Positions 46,480 to 57,564 of a stretch of 64,000 nucleotides of DNA are shown here, in pieces; position 1 is the first letter of the stretch; each line of letters opens with the position of its first letter. Origin of the DNA: Pseudevernia furfuracea (Eukaryota; Ascomycota; Lecanoromycetes; Lecanorales; Parmeliaceae); assembly GCA_022315425.1 (NCBI GenBank), contig JAIUPT010000030.1, forward strand, positions 620,001 through 684,000. Direction: 5' to 3'. Both the position numbers and the translations under genes were made by a program. The notes under the pieces are model-generated. The model was not told the origin of the DNA. It did not search any database and saw only the letters and a program-made list of their open reading frames with translations.

Positions 46480-48168
46480 ATGGAATATTCACATACAGCT
46501 TCTTTAGCTATCGAGTCATGGACCTTATACGCCCTTGCCATCTTGACTGTTACTGCGAGACTGTCAGTATACCTACGTCTATCTCCACCCTGGTCTTTCC
46601 TATCGCCAAGTATCTAAAAACCTCTTTAGGGTATCTCGAACAATACTACTAGGCTCGGCCAGAAATTGGGCAATTGATGACTACCTAATGTTCTTCATCG
46701 TTGTACGTTTCTCCTTTTATCACTCTATCTGTAAATCCATCAACGCTAGCTCTCATCCTATACACTTGCCCTAGACTCAGTTTTGAAGTCTCTACTTTAA
46801 TAAGCTCGTAACTGACTATGAGTATAATCTATAGCTCTTATATACAGTGGTCATCGTCGGCGTCAATCAGACATCAGTTAATCTCAACAATTATCTTCCT
46901 GATTCCTTTTTCGCCACCATTACTGCAGCTGAGACTGCAAGTGCTATATATGGAAGTAAATGGGCGTTTGCAACTGAAATAAGTAAAGTGACAATGATCT
47001 GGTTGTGTAAAGCTTCCATGCTAATATTGTATAACCGTATAACGTCAGTAGTTGCTTTTCTATTTGAATTTGAAAAGTGTGAGGCTGGGGTTTAACAGCA
47101 GGGCTCAAAATGAAGCTGCTGGCTAACACGTCCATATTTTAGTGACGGCTTATCAATATACCATCGCGCAGTTCAATGCACTGGATTATATACTTTGCTT
47201 GGGTATTTGGTTGTTATAATATGCTATCTGGCCGCGTGGTGTCACCCAATAACAGCGTATTGGGCAGTACCTGTTTCAGAATGTGAGGCCCTCAAGCAAG
47301 TGCAGAGGATCATCAGGAGCTAACCATCAACTGCAATAGCGCAACTCCAATGTGCCTCTTACTATGACCATTTGATCAACGATGCCGTTTGGAATATCTC
47401 ATCTGACTTGATGATTCTTTGCCTTCCGCTTCCGCTGTTTATCAAAGCACTATTACCCTTGAATAGGTATTTATATAGTTTTTTACCAAAAATGCGCACT
47501 TTCTTGAATTCAGCTGATATTTACTCCCTCCCACAGAAAGATTATGCTTTTTGGAATATTCAGTTTGGGTATCCTTGTCGTAAGTTTCTCTTCCCTTTCC
47601 TATAAGTACACGGTAATTGATTTTCGAATCCCATTAGATCCTTTGCGCAACCCTCAACCGTTACTATAACTTTACTGGCGGCTTCGGAGACCTCTCCTAT
47701 CTGAACTGGTACGCCGGCGAAACCTCCACTGCCGTCATTGTCGTCAACGTCCCCCACCTCTGGCCCCTTATTAACCGCCTCGTGGGCCTCGGCTCCTTCA
47801 AATCCAGTTCTGCGGTTATCGACGACTATTCCTCTAGAAACTGCTTCACTCACGGCGAGGTCAGAACCATCACGCGCAGCCAGTCGAAAGATTTCGATTA
47901 TGCGGGATATTTCCGCAGCAAGACCGAAGAGCGGTTAGCGAAAGCGGGCGCCTGGACGGGAAATGGAGGTACTGCGAGGGACGATATACAGATGAGGAAT
48001 GTCGAGGAGAATAGTATAGGAGATGCGGCTACGGCTGAAGTTGGGAGGAGGAGAACGATGGATGAAGAGGAGGGCATGTGGCCGCTTCATAATCTCTATC
48101 GTCATACTGTGTCGCTGGGTGGGGAGGGGATTGTCAAGACGGTGTATTTGAATCCGTTTGTTGAATGA
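46480..48168 (+). CDS. SAT4-family / fungal rhodopsin-fold 7TM membrane protein
   Basis: Seven exons by inspection: 46480-46562, 46630-46702, 46835-47043, 47143-47282, 47340-47466, 47537-47579, 47638-48168; phases close to give 401 residues. Supporting family marks: ARNWAIDDYLM after helix 1, EISKVTMIWLCKASMLILYNR, CYLAAWCHPITAYWAV, DAVWNISSDLMILCLPLPL, KIMLFGIFSLGILVILCATL, and VVNVPHLWPLINRL. Seven membrane helices are expected, followed by a polar C-terminal tail of about 130 residues with Arg/Glu-rich stretches. The role of this family is mostly unknown. Splice sites were chosen to restore family motifs; intron 2 (132 nt) is the least certain. The stop codon lies inside a tetranucleotide repeat. 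Confidence 0.8.
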
Positions 48169-48232
48169 ATGAATGAATGAATGAATGAATGGATGGATGG
48201 ATGGATGGATGGATGGGTGGGTGGGTGGGTGG
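48162..48232. repeat. Compound tetranucleotide array (TGAA, TGGA, TGGG)
   Basis: About 70 bp of 4-bp units changing stepwise from TGAA to TGGA to TGGG. It begins at the last codons and stop (48166-48168) of the SAT4-family gene. Confidence 0.9.
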
Positions 48233-48252
48233 CCGGATTCTGGGCTTTTCCA

Positions 48253-48940
48253 TCATGACTCTCTATGGAGATGTCGGGGATATCTCCGTTGCCTTTTTTT
48301 AAAAAATAAATAATATGGATATTGATCGTCGATGGCTTCATATCCATAGACATAGACGTCCGAGGTCGACTCTGATCTGACCAGATCAAGAACAGCTGCA
48401 ATATCCGTGTCCCCACGAGTAGCGCTCTTCAACTGGGATGCAATCTCCTGAACAACAAGCTCTGTGAATATATCGTGCGTGGATGTTGGCATCCTAACGG
48501 TGAAGCGGGAAGTATGTGGAGACCGGTCGAATCTAGTACTCACAATGATTCTCATCAGTGCCATACTTTTGCAACGCTCGGGAGGACCTGTTTACTTACC
48601 GGAGTTTGCCCAACACGTAGTCATAAAGCGATTTGTGTCTTTCCAGCATCGACCATACCGTCTGGACCTCTTCCGGTGTGATATTGAACACTGTCCACGG
48701 TTCCACCTCTTGTCCTTTGTGGCATGAGATTAGAAAGTCAAGGAGGCTGCTAGCCGTCTTTGATGGTATGATTGTCTGAGCCGATGGACTTGGTAGAAGA
48801 TCCTGGTTTGAGACACAGACCCTTCGAGCTCTTTCTCCGCGGTATTTGAAAGGCGTAGTGGGTCTCTTGTGTTCAAGCATGATGGGAAGCGGTCGAGCTA
48901 TCATATTCGCTTCGCAGTACAATGCGATGCAGGTAGCCAT
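48253..48940 (-). CDS. Fungal hypothetical protein, probably C-terminally truncated
   Basis: Two exons, 48940-48600 and 48538-48253, joined across a 61-nt intron (GTAAGT...GTGAG); 208 residues. The pattern (MIARPLPIMLEHKRPTTPFKY, SLLDFLISCHKGQE, LYDYVLGKLR then FTVRMPTSTHDIF) recalls a large uncharacterised family common in Aspergillus-like genomes, in which L-R-M-P follows the same splice. Known members as I recall them are longer, and the last 40 residues here look unrelated, so the 3' end may be lost. It is convergent with the SAT4-family gene, 84 bp apart. Confidence 0.55.
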
Positions 48941-49640
48941 TGATGCAAGGAGCTGGAGGAGCGTGTCCGGGTGATTGCCTAAATGTCACAACGGAGCCAG
49001 CCCGGAAACGAGCCAAGGATTCCTCCGCTGCACCCAATTCCCTTCCTGTTCAGATGAATGAGTGTGAACGGTAGTCTGAAGATGTTCTGGGAGACCTGCG
49101 AATGCATGGTGATGCTGTTACTTCTGTAAACTCATCAGTCTCCTTTGCAGATGACTGGTTAGTGGAGGACGCCTAGGTGTCTAAGTTGGCAGATTCCCAA
49201 CCTTGCTAGAGCAGAGATCTATCCAGCAACTCAAACCATGCTGCAGGCTCCAGCAGCACTCTTCACTGTTCCAACGTTTGGACCTACTGTTCCACTGTCG
49301 TGCGTCGTCGGATTGACGTGGGATTTTCTCACCGGCTCCTGACCAAGGGTACGGCGCTTTTTGAGCCTGAGTCAGCGATAATCGATATATCTCTTGTACT
49401 AGAGTTGTCAACTGACAGCATTGCAGAAAATAGTGCTGGGGAAGGCAATACTGTATCGACCCTTAATAGAGTGTGATCCAGAAATGAAGCTGCTCCGGAA
49501 CCTCTAGACTCTAGCGCAGACTTGCTCCTAATCTGATTCCGTGCATTAGTGGCACCGTAGGGACTGTGGGTGGGGCTTAGCGCTTGCATCCCCGCCCTCG
49601 GCCATTCTTCTGGCCTTAACCCTCTCTAATTCTGATCGAC
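48941..49640. other. Intergenic stretch, no supportable gene
   Basis: Base-balanced; short overlapping open stretches on both strands have no domain. No RNA gene or repeat is recognised before the FAVAD fragment at 49655. Confidence 0.4.
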
Positions 49641-49654
49641 CACATAAGATTTAT

Positions 49655-49725
49655 TGGTTCGCTGTTGCTGATGTGACAAATGGCGATCGTCCGGCAAGGT
49701 CGCTGCTAGCTCGCATCGATGATCG
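49655..49725 (+). repeat. FAVAD dispersed repeat, short copy 3
   Basis: A 70-bp segment resembling the start of the repeat at 38535, reading YWFAVADVTNGDRPA. It ends before the inverted-repeat element at 49773. Confidence 0.45.
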
Positions 49726-49772
49726 CTTTCTTTGCATGAGTGGCTTTGTGACTTATTGGGAGCCAGGAATAA

Positions 49773-50122
49773 TAGGGGGATTTCGCAACCCCTGCCTGTG
49801 TATATGTACGTTTTTCTAGTTTCCGTCTGTAATTTAACTTGAAAGTGTTAGTGTAAAGATAGCGTGTTTTCAGGACGCGTTTTGCTAATAGTGGTCCTGA
49901 AAGCGATAAAGTACGAAGTATATTTACATGTAAATTTTTAATTTTCAGTGTGCATATACACAGGCGCTAAATATACACAGCGATTGGTGTATATTTGCAC
50001 AGGTCCTGTGTATATTTAGCGTGGTTTGACTAGTCTCTAACCGAATACGGTTTGGAACGGTGGTAAACTTCGTACTATATCAACGTGCATATACACAGGC
50101 AGGGGGTGCGAAATCCTCCCTA
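49773..50122. mobile_element. MITE-like element with about 40-bp terminal inverted repeats and TA duplication
   Basis: 350 bp with near-identical inverted ends (TAGGGGGATTTCGCA... and ...TGCGAAATCCTCCCTA). If TA is the target duplication the ends fit Tc1/mariner-type MITEs. Inside, CGCTAAATATACACAG (49965-49980) and its exact reverse complement (50006-50021) form a second hairpin. No coding sequence. Confidence 0.75.
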
Positions 50123-51647
50123 ATGCAAAAGTCGCCACGAGCCGTTCGATGTATAGAGGCAAGGGTCTGCAGGAATGACTGGTCTCAATTGAGATCGATC
50201 ACTAGGTGGCAAGTGTTGATTAGTTGTAGTCTGTGCTGACGTCTTCCCGCACCATTCTGCACTTGTCATCTTTCTCCTCACCCGCTCAACAGCAAGACGC
50301 TTTGACATGAAATTCTCTTCCAGTAATAAGGGACATCTGTGTACCAGTATTCTAATTTGGAAAGGTAAAGCATGGGGAAAAGGAGCTAGCTTTCTATCCT
50401 TACTAGTTAAAGCTGTGAGCATTCCGTGTCGACCTCACGATTCGTCTTCTAATCAAGTCTACTCCCTAAGTACTTGGGTTAGGCTCGTCCGCTCAAGCGA
50501 CATTTGCTAGGGAAAGGGTGTATGTAGTGACCGTGATCACTAGCGGGCCCCGTGTACCTAACAATTGCCTATTAGCGCATACTGCGTACCTTGATGCACG
50601 TGGACCGGTTCAAATGGTGATCGGGGGCGCTAGGGCCGGGGACAGGGTAATACCCACGGAAACCCCTCTACTTGATACTAAATTGTCTGCCTGCAGAAAA
50701 ATCGCAATTTCACTGGCGCTATCAGTAGATCAGCATATCAATCTGAGGAAGCGTGCCAGCCAGTCATTCAGGTTTTATGACCGCATCAACATCTAGATGC
50801 TGAACGACTAATATTGCGTGGTGTTATTACCCAAATCAGTTCCTATGTAACGAGTGGCATCCAGAACTGTGCTGTTGCGTTACGCTTTTGAGCCGGAATG
50901 GTAGAAAGATAATGGAAGGGTAGCTTTATGCGTCCACAAGCCTCAAGTTATCGTTCTATATTTCTTAGTAAATCATAGATACTTGGCCCATTGACGGAAG
51001 AGTATTTCCGGGTCGTTTTAAATTACCGAACCTCGACCGCAAGTGTGATAGATGGGAACTAGGAACTAAGGGATGACGTGTATTAAGATAGGAGAGGAAG
51101 CGGGCAGGTCTTTGGCCCTGAATGCACAACGTATCGGTCAGGTGAAGCTCGAATGATCCTTTGCGTATTTCATCGACGTATCTCCAACAAAGCTATTGTA
51201 GCGATCGGAAGAAAATCCCCTGCAACTAGAATTTACCGAAGAAGTGCAAAGGGACCGCTATGTATTGATAAGATCTATTCATGACAGATTCAGCGACCGG
51301 CAGATGGCGAGAACCGGGATGGTATTATCTATGATGATACGTCCTCTAGATATTTCCCGCTTCAGGCAAAGCTTCGTTAAAGGCTCGAGCGTATTATCTG
51401 TGGATGCTCGCCCATCGATTTGTAGCCCAGGGTGTCTGCCTCGCTACTCAATTATAATTTCTCGTCCCCGTGAGCTGTTACCTCATGTTGCCTTATCATT
51501 TGAACACACTTCCGATAGTTTCCAATCGCAGCAGCTGTTGAAAAACCAGCCCATCCTGACTCTTCGCCATGTCTCTATCCTGTTCCGACTGCGACATGCC
51601 GCGTCGAGATTCTTCGACAAGGTCTTCCGGCAAGTGCTTGTTTCTGT
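50123..51647. other. Intergenic stretch upstream of the dynamin gene
   Basis: No recognised domain in any frame, although several frames stay open for 60-140 codons (for example 51244-51666). The last few hundred bases presumably hold the dynamin-gene promoter. Confidence 0.4.
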
Positions 51648-54008
51648 TTGCTCGCTGCCTTCATGAACGATCTGCTGATGTCCGCACTACCAGAGGACCT
51701 GGCAGATGCCGATAGTCTCATAGAACCCGGGAATGGGAACACGCCTCTGGTGTTGGAGACAACGTCATCCCTCGAAGGCCTCCAAAGCGTTGAGCAACGG
51801 AACGTACTCAACGTCATCGATCAGCTCCGCAAGTGTGGCCTCGAGAGCACACTGTCCCTACCCCAGCTTGTTGTTTGCGGTGATCAATCGGCCGGCAAAA
51901 GCTCCGTTCTTGAAGCCCTCACGGAAGTCCCCTTCCCGAGGAATGATAATCTCTGTACACGATTTGTCACAGAAATTATCTTACGTCGTGCAACAAGTGA
52001 CATCATTACGATCAAAGTTATTCCAGATGCTGAACGACCCCAGGCAGAACGAGACCACATCGAATCTTTCCAAGAATCCATCTCGGATTTCGAAGAGCTT
52101 CCTTCCTTGATGGACAAAGCAACCACTCGTATGGGTATCAACCAAAACCCTCTTTCCAAGTCTAAAGCATTCGCCAAAGATGTCCTCAGTATCGAAATCG
52201 AAGGCCCTTCCCGACCGCAGCTGACACTAGTCGATCTTCCGGGACTCATTCAGACAGAAACCCGAGGAGTGTCCGAAGAGGACGTCCAGCTTGTGACGGA
52301 GATCACCGACCACTACATCTCACAGCCTCGTACGATTTGCCTAGCGGTGGTCTCGGCAGGCAACGACTATGTCAATCAAGGGATCCTGAAGAAGGTCAGA
52401 AAAGTCGACCCGGAAGGAAATCGCACGCTGGGGATTATTACGAAACCCGACCGACTACCGTCCGGTTCTGGTAGCGAACAAGCATTTCTCGGTCTTGCAC
52501 GGAACGAGGACATATTTTTCAAACTAGGCTGGCATGTCCTGAAGAATCGAAGCTATGAAGAGGGCTCGAGCTCCTTTGAACAACGCAACATGTCCGAAAT
52601 TCGCTATTTCCGAAAGTCGAATTTCTCCACCCTGCCCAAGGAGTGCGTCGGGATCACGTCTCTACGGGATCGTCTAAGCCAGCTACTCTTCGACCACGTC
52701 AAGCAGGAGCTCCCCAAACTACGAAAAGATCTCGAGAAAGCGTTCACAGACACGCAACTGCTCCTTGACGCAATGGGTAACCGAAGAGCAACGCCGCAAG
52801 AATGTAAGGCCTTTTTGTCTTAACTCAGCCTGGACTTGTATGAGGTTGGAGAAGCCGCGGTGAACGGGCACTACGAGGGAGAATACTTTGCGCACGACAA
52901 GGATCAGACCTTCTTGGTAGAATCAAACACCACAATACGCAGGCTGCGTGCTGTTATCCAGTACAAGAACGCTGAGTTCTCAAACCTTTTACGCATACGC
53001 GGCTACAAATATCACATCGGCGAACGGAAAGAAGCGGAGGTTGATGGAGAGGTAACGGACAAGGTAAAGATCGACAGTGAAGCAGTCAAGATAGACGTGG
53101 GTCCTATGGTCTCAATCGCAGAGCCGACAACACCAACGCATTGGTCTAAACCAAGAGCGATGGACTGGGTCAGAAGAGTCCTTGTTCGGACCCGCGGTAA
53201 AGAGCTCCCCGGCAATTTCAATCCGCTGTTAATTGGTGAACTCTTCTGGGAGCAATCTAGTAAATGGCAGCGGATGGCCGAGCATCACGTCGAAGATATT
53301 GCGGACGTCTGTACCCAATTTCTTGATGCTTTGCTTCGGGAGAAATGCCCCAAGGATGTACACATCCGCCTCTGGTCGTCTAAAATTGAAGATGCTCTCA
53401 CGTCCAGATTCGACGGCTCGGCTCGAGAGATAGAAAAGATCATGGAAGATATCAAAAGCTATCCGATAACATACAATCACTACTACACAGACACGATCAA
53501 GAAGAGACGCAGGGAAAGAGAAGAAAAGCGTCTGGCCAGTTGTATCGATAATGCCACCCAACATGTCTTACTTCCAGGATGTAACTCGAATCACACCAGT
53601 GCACAAGTCGATTCCGGAAGAGCAGCGCGGGAATATTCAGACGCGGTAGACCCGGACATGGAGAACCACACTTGTGAAGAAGCTCTCGACTGTCTCTATT
53701 CGATTTATAAGGTCAGCGAGATCGTGTTTTCACCTGATCGATTGTCGTTTGCTTACTTTGCTTAGCTCTCTGAAAAAACCTTCATCGACAATATTACTAC
53801 GCAAGTCGTGGAGCGACATGTTGTGCGGGGCCTAGAGAAAATATTCTCTCCCGTCGTTGTAAACGACTTATCCGACAGCGACGCGGAGGCGATCGCCTCT
53901 GAGCCTCCCTCGGAGAGGAGACAAAGGGATCTGCTTGAAAATAGGATTAAGAAACTGAAAGATGGACAGAGCATTCTTCGGGGGGTAATGAGAAATGCTG
54001 CGCCATAG
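51648..54008 (+). pseudogene. Dynamin-family GTPase with one in-frame stop
   Basis: A fungal dynamin/Mx-like GTPase. GTPase motifs: G1 GDQSAGKS (78-85), G2 Thr104, G3 DLPG (196-199), G4 TKPD (265-268). The stalk follows, then a GED with CEEALDCLYSIYK and NITTQVVERHVVRGL. Exons are 51648-53711 and 53766-54008, with a 54-nt intron between YK and the following LSEKTF. The frame is open except for one TAA at 52821-52823 (codon 392), where related proteins have Gln before L-S-L-D-x-Y-E; CAA-to-TAA is a CpA change. With no other lesion, either the inactivation is recent, the base call is wrong, or the gene is read through. Starts at 51663 or 51678 are also possible. Confidence 0.8.
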
Positions 54009-54740
54009 AGAATATCATGTTGCGGTCGCAGGTGATGGTTGATACTCAAAGGGAAGGGTTGGTGACTGAGGAACCCTTTCTAGCGACAAAGATTACCACC
54101 CGCTTGGCAGTGACTATTTATATATTTGATGGAGAGTGGAGGGCTGAAGGGTAACAGACTTGTAAGCGGATGACAAGGAGAGTGAAGAATAGAGAGTAGT
54201 AGTGGGCACGTGTATCGATCTCCAAAGGAGAGCTGCATGGAGACACCCGTGTTGCAGGAAGTCTTGAACTCCGTTGGCTGCCTCGCAGTGCAAGCGCACA
54301 GACGGCCCCACTTACCACTGTGCATCTTCAGGCTGCAGTATCCACGTAGTTCAATAACATCCAACCAGATGATATCTCGCTCTGTCATAGAAAACCAATT
54401 ATAATTACTGCTTGCGGCTACAAGGGAAACGGGGCGTAGCCAAAAATAACCAAGTCTATTGGGACTAGGCGTTTCTTGCTCTCCTCTTGACCACTCGCCT
54501 GTTTCCAGCTTGGAATCCCACACTCCGAGCGCCAACTGCTTTACCTCTCAAGTGCCAGCCATTGTTACCGTGAGCGCCAGCTTTCTCGCTCCAATTTCGG
54601 CTTGTCCACCTAGTAAAGTTAACAGCTTCAATACCTCTAGTCCTGATTACGAGGCCATGGAAAATTTCGCCTGAGCTAATAGCCACACCCGAACGCTTCA
54701 AACCTCTACTCGACAGAGAACTCTTGAGACCGAATTAGCA
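54009..54740. other. Intergenic stretch
   Basis: Between the dynamin gene and the DUF7587-like gene, both on the plus strand. Open stretches on both strands are short and without domains. A further 5' exon of the downstream gene cannot be excluded. Confidence 0.4.
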
Positions 54741-55874
54741 ATGTATGGAGGTATGTTATCTGTCCACTCAACCAGTCGGGATCAATACGGGGTTCCTATC
54801 GTCAGAAATATAGTAAAAGTCCCCATGGGTTCAATTTCTTCGGAAGAGAAATTGGCCAAGAAGCATTGGAATGAGATTCATCAGAGCTTGCGTTCGAAAA
54901 CGGCCGATATTCGCCGTCTTGAGGAGCGCATCGAATTCTTCAAGAACTGGTCGCTGCGATACTTGAACCCATTAAGACATCCTTTCATTCAAGTCAATTC
55001 AACTATTGGTTCACCAAAAGATACCCCCCTAGAGGACGAACTGGCTGGATTGGAAGGTAGACAGAAATCTGCGAACGCTAAGTGGAAGGAAATTTCATTT
55101 GCCATGGAGATCCTCATGAGACATGCACTGAATGAGATACTGAATTTTCCGCTCCAACCACCATCGGATCCTTTCCAACAGCCATGGACATTAATGCGGT
55201 TTTGGCACAAGTCTTCTCATACAGCTTACAGTGACTCGCTGGGCTTCCAGTGCTCAGACTGGCGGACATGCAAACCGGCAGATACCTTCACGAAGTTGAA
55301 GGATGATGGAATCCTTACGACGCAACAGCTTCAGAATCACTGCAAAGGGACGGCCTCTCCATCTTACTGGATATCATTATGTGACGATGCCTCGTGGATG
55401 CTCAAATACATCGATAAGGCCTCGTCAACGACTGATGGCCGCGTAGCAATCGTCAGCTTGCCCAAACTGGACCGCTTGAATATTCTTTGGGACCGGTCGG
55501 ACATGCTGGTACAGCAAGCCGGAGGCAAATGCTACAGCTATAAGCATCTCGATGGTGTTCAATATGCGTGGCACGGCCATTACCTCGTATACGGATGGAT
55601 TCCAGCTCAATGCGTGATTAAAACATTTAGTATCCAGAACTTTCAGCAGCTTTGCGAAGAACACGATATCAAGAAAGGTCAGCACCTAACGTCATCCCTC
55701 GGCATGTTGATGGCTAAAATAAGTATGAAAGGGGATCTTGAAATCAAATATCCTCACCTACTTCTGCAATCTCCTCCAGCTTCCACAACTTTAAACTTTG
55801 AAGCAGACCTATTAGCAAGCGCTTTGGAAGACATGCAACTCTCGGTGACTGGCACAGATACCCATGGTAGTTGA
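54741..55874 (+). CDS. DUF7587-like hypothetical protein
   Basis: A single open frame of 377 residues. Residues 34-70 are a charged coiled coil (EEKLAKKHWNEIHQSLRS). Residues about 170-310 carry the pattern I associate with the fungal DUF7587 domain: SYWISLCDDASWMLKYI, VAIVSLPKLDRLNILWDRS, and HYLVYGWIPAQCVIK. The molecular role is unknown. It starts 733 bp downstream of the dynamin gene on the same strand and runs convergently into a NACHT fragment. Family naming is from memory and should be treated as tentative. Confidence 0.6.
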   Translation: MYGGMLSVHSTSRDQYGVPIVRNIVKVPMGSISSEEKLAKKHWNEIHQSLRSKTADIRRLEERIEFFKNWSLRYLNPLRHPFIQVNSTIGSPKDTPLEDELAGLEGRQKSANAKWKEISFAMEILMRHALNEILNFPLQPPSDPFQQPWTLMRFWHKSSHTAYSDSLGFQCSDWRTCKPADTFTKLKDDGILTTQQLQNHCKGTASPSYWISLCDDASWMLKYIDKASSTTDGRVAIVSLPKLDRLNILWDRSDMLVQQAGGKCYSYKHLDGVQYAWHGHYLVYGWIPAQCVIKTFSIQNFQQLCEEHDIKKGQHLTSSLGMLMAKISMKGDLEIKYPHLLLQSPPASTTLNFEADLLASALEDMQLSVTGTDTHGS

Positions 55875-55935
55875 GTTTAGTCAAGCGGTCGAAGCTGGTT
55901 AGCCGGAGCTGTTGATGCTTGGATCTAGAGTCTTG

Positions 55936-55956
55936 TTTTTTTTTTTTTTTTTTTTT
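55936..55956 (-). repeat. Poly(A) run of 21 at the end of a NACHT fragment
   Basis: 21 T on the plus strand, so 21 A on the minus strand. It follows directly the NACHT fragment sequence ending SLEPYIDSSRHT; after it the sequence is the 3' flank of the gene at 54741-55874. Confidence 0.8.
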
Positions 55957-56530
55957 AGTATGACGGGAGCTGTCAATATACGGTTCCAGACTATCGTAAG
56001 GACGGCTAGTAACGAGGAATTTGAATGCAAATGAATGATTGTCGGGTGGCTCCATTTGTGAAAAGAAGCTGACCAGCTTCTCCATTAATTGATTCCTTGT
56101 ATTCTGTTCGTACTCATCCAAAGCATCAAGAACACAAAACGATCTCGCCTACTTCCGAATCTCTAGCGGACCTGACTAGGATTTCCCACAGCTCGCTGAA
56201 CGCATCTCGTAACTTCTTCCCATAATTCCGGTAACTAGGAAGCGCATAGGTGATGAGTCCGGAGTAGATCGGCTGGCTCTGGATTTCTCCCATAATCGCT
56301 CAAGTGTTGCGGGTTGAGGAAATGGTTTGGCGTTACCAAGAAGATGTGACGATAATTGGCTAGGCGGACCTCTGCAAATCAGGATTAGTCGGCCGATATC
56401 TAAGGTAGAGATGCTATCCTGGACCAGCAGAATTGCTCGAGACTCTTGCATCCGATTATAAAAGCGACAAGGACTCGATATCGCCGAGAGTACCCGGTAA
56501 ATGCAAGACAGATTGTGCAGCAGCAACATT
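55957..56530 (-). pseudogene. NACHT-NTPase (NLR) fragment
   Basis: The minus strand shows FCVLDALDEYE (Walker B, D-A-L-D-E), then NQLMEKLVSFFSQ and FAFKFLVTSRPYDSLEPYI (sensor-type T-S-R-P-Y), which is the NACHT order. Upstream, after at least one frameshift, the sequence between 56140 and 56300 resembles the ITYALPSYR...LWEIL region before Walker B. The P-loop is not found and the 3' part is replaced by poly(A). It is a remnant only. Confidence 0.6.
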
Positions 56531-56639
56531 CAAAGGACCTCAAAGTACTGAAACAAGTTTTTACAGGATTATTCCGGAAGGAGGATGGCTATGAATGGTA
56601 GCGCACTTGTCGATTTATACGTTCTAATTCTATACAGTA

Positions 56640-56775
56640 TTTGGATTTGTATATCTTTAAGTTGTGTAGCCTTCGAGTTTACAGACATTTTGAGCTTGCT
56701 TACCCTCGAAGTTTATACAATCTTCGAGTTAATACACTGTATCAGGGTGTGCAGACTTCCAGACACTTACCCAGG
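56640..56775 (+). mobile_element. Partial copy of a CTCGAAG-ended inverted-repeat element
   Basis: About 105 bp (TATTTGGATTTGTATATC through CCCTCGAAGTTTATAC) is the reverse complement of 62310-62410. The outer end (CTTCGAGTTAATACACTG ... CAGGGAAT) matches 62530-62583. It abuts the PiggyBac fragment at 56776, so it likely inserted there or replaced the rest of it. Confidence 0.6.
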
Positions 56776-57141
56776 GAATGCAAACCCATCCAGATAGAGA
56801 CCTCCAAATAAGCTCGGAATTCCTTCACTGTGGTGGGAAACCAGGTACGGAAATCAGGTGTCTCAGGTCCAGGATACCAAAAAGCGTATTCATTGGTATG
56901 ATATACCAGTGTTTTGAGTGTGTCTTTATCAAAGAATAAGCTGAAAAAAAATAGTATAAGGATCGTCTCTAGGAACAGTATTTGGTGATTGACTCTAACC
57001 ATAAGTGAAAGGTTCCGTGATTTTCACTGGTATGTATTTGGGCAATGGCCATGGCTCTAGAGGACTTCCTTTTGGAACTGCTGTAGATTTAGGGTCTTTT
57101 TTGACGTAATCTAAATCATTTAACACCTTATTTCGAGGTAT
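56776..57141 (-). pseudogene. PiggyBac transposase N-terminal fragment, second copy
   Basis: Aligns with the N terminus of the transposase at 31421-33261: PRNKVLNDLDYVKKDPK, KYIPVKITEPFTYG, then an internal frame change and TLKTLVYHTNEYAFWYPGP and PTTVKEFRAYLEVSIWMGLH. It stops where the homologous protein would continue after S-I-W-M-G-L-H. The sequence upstream (57150-57240: GACGCGTTGTT, GGCTGAACCCC) also matches 33300-33390, so the element's 5' region is retained. Confidence 0.75.
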
Positions 57142-57564
57142 AGTGAGCCATACATATATGTGTGTAAATAGTGGACGCGTTGTTTTGATGGTTGCGCCGG
57201 AGCGGGAACCGTAAGGCTGAACCCCTGAATTTTACTACCTGCCAGAGGATGGGATAGACTAGGCCTGCCTATCAAATCGCGTCCGCAGCCGGTGCTGCTT
57301 GCTGTAGACACCCGTGTCAAGTCTGGAAAAATGGCATATCATACTCGCGGCGTATTTGACTGGTAATGCCGCTAGATAGTCGGCGATCGTATCCCAGAAC
57401 TCTAGCGATACTTCGTATACAATCCTTGAACGGGGCAGAAACGCCCATCACGACTGAAGCGCCATTTGTGGAACGATGTGCCGCTTATGGAACCGTCTGC
57501 CCAGCGTCAAGGAAACAGCGTGCCCGTTAAAGACTGATGTATCATTAAGTCTTAAACTATACTT

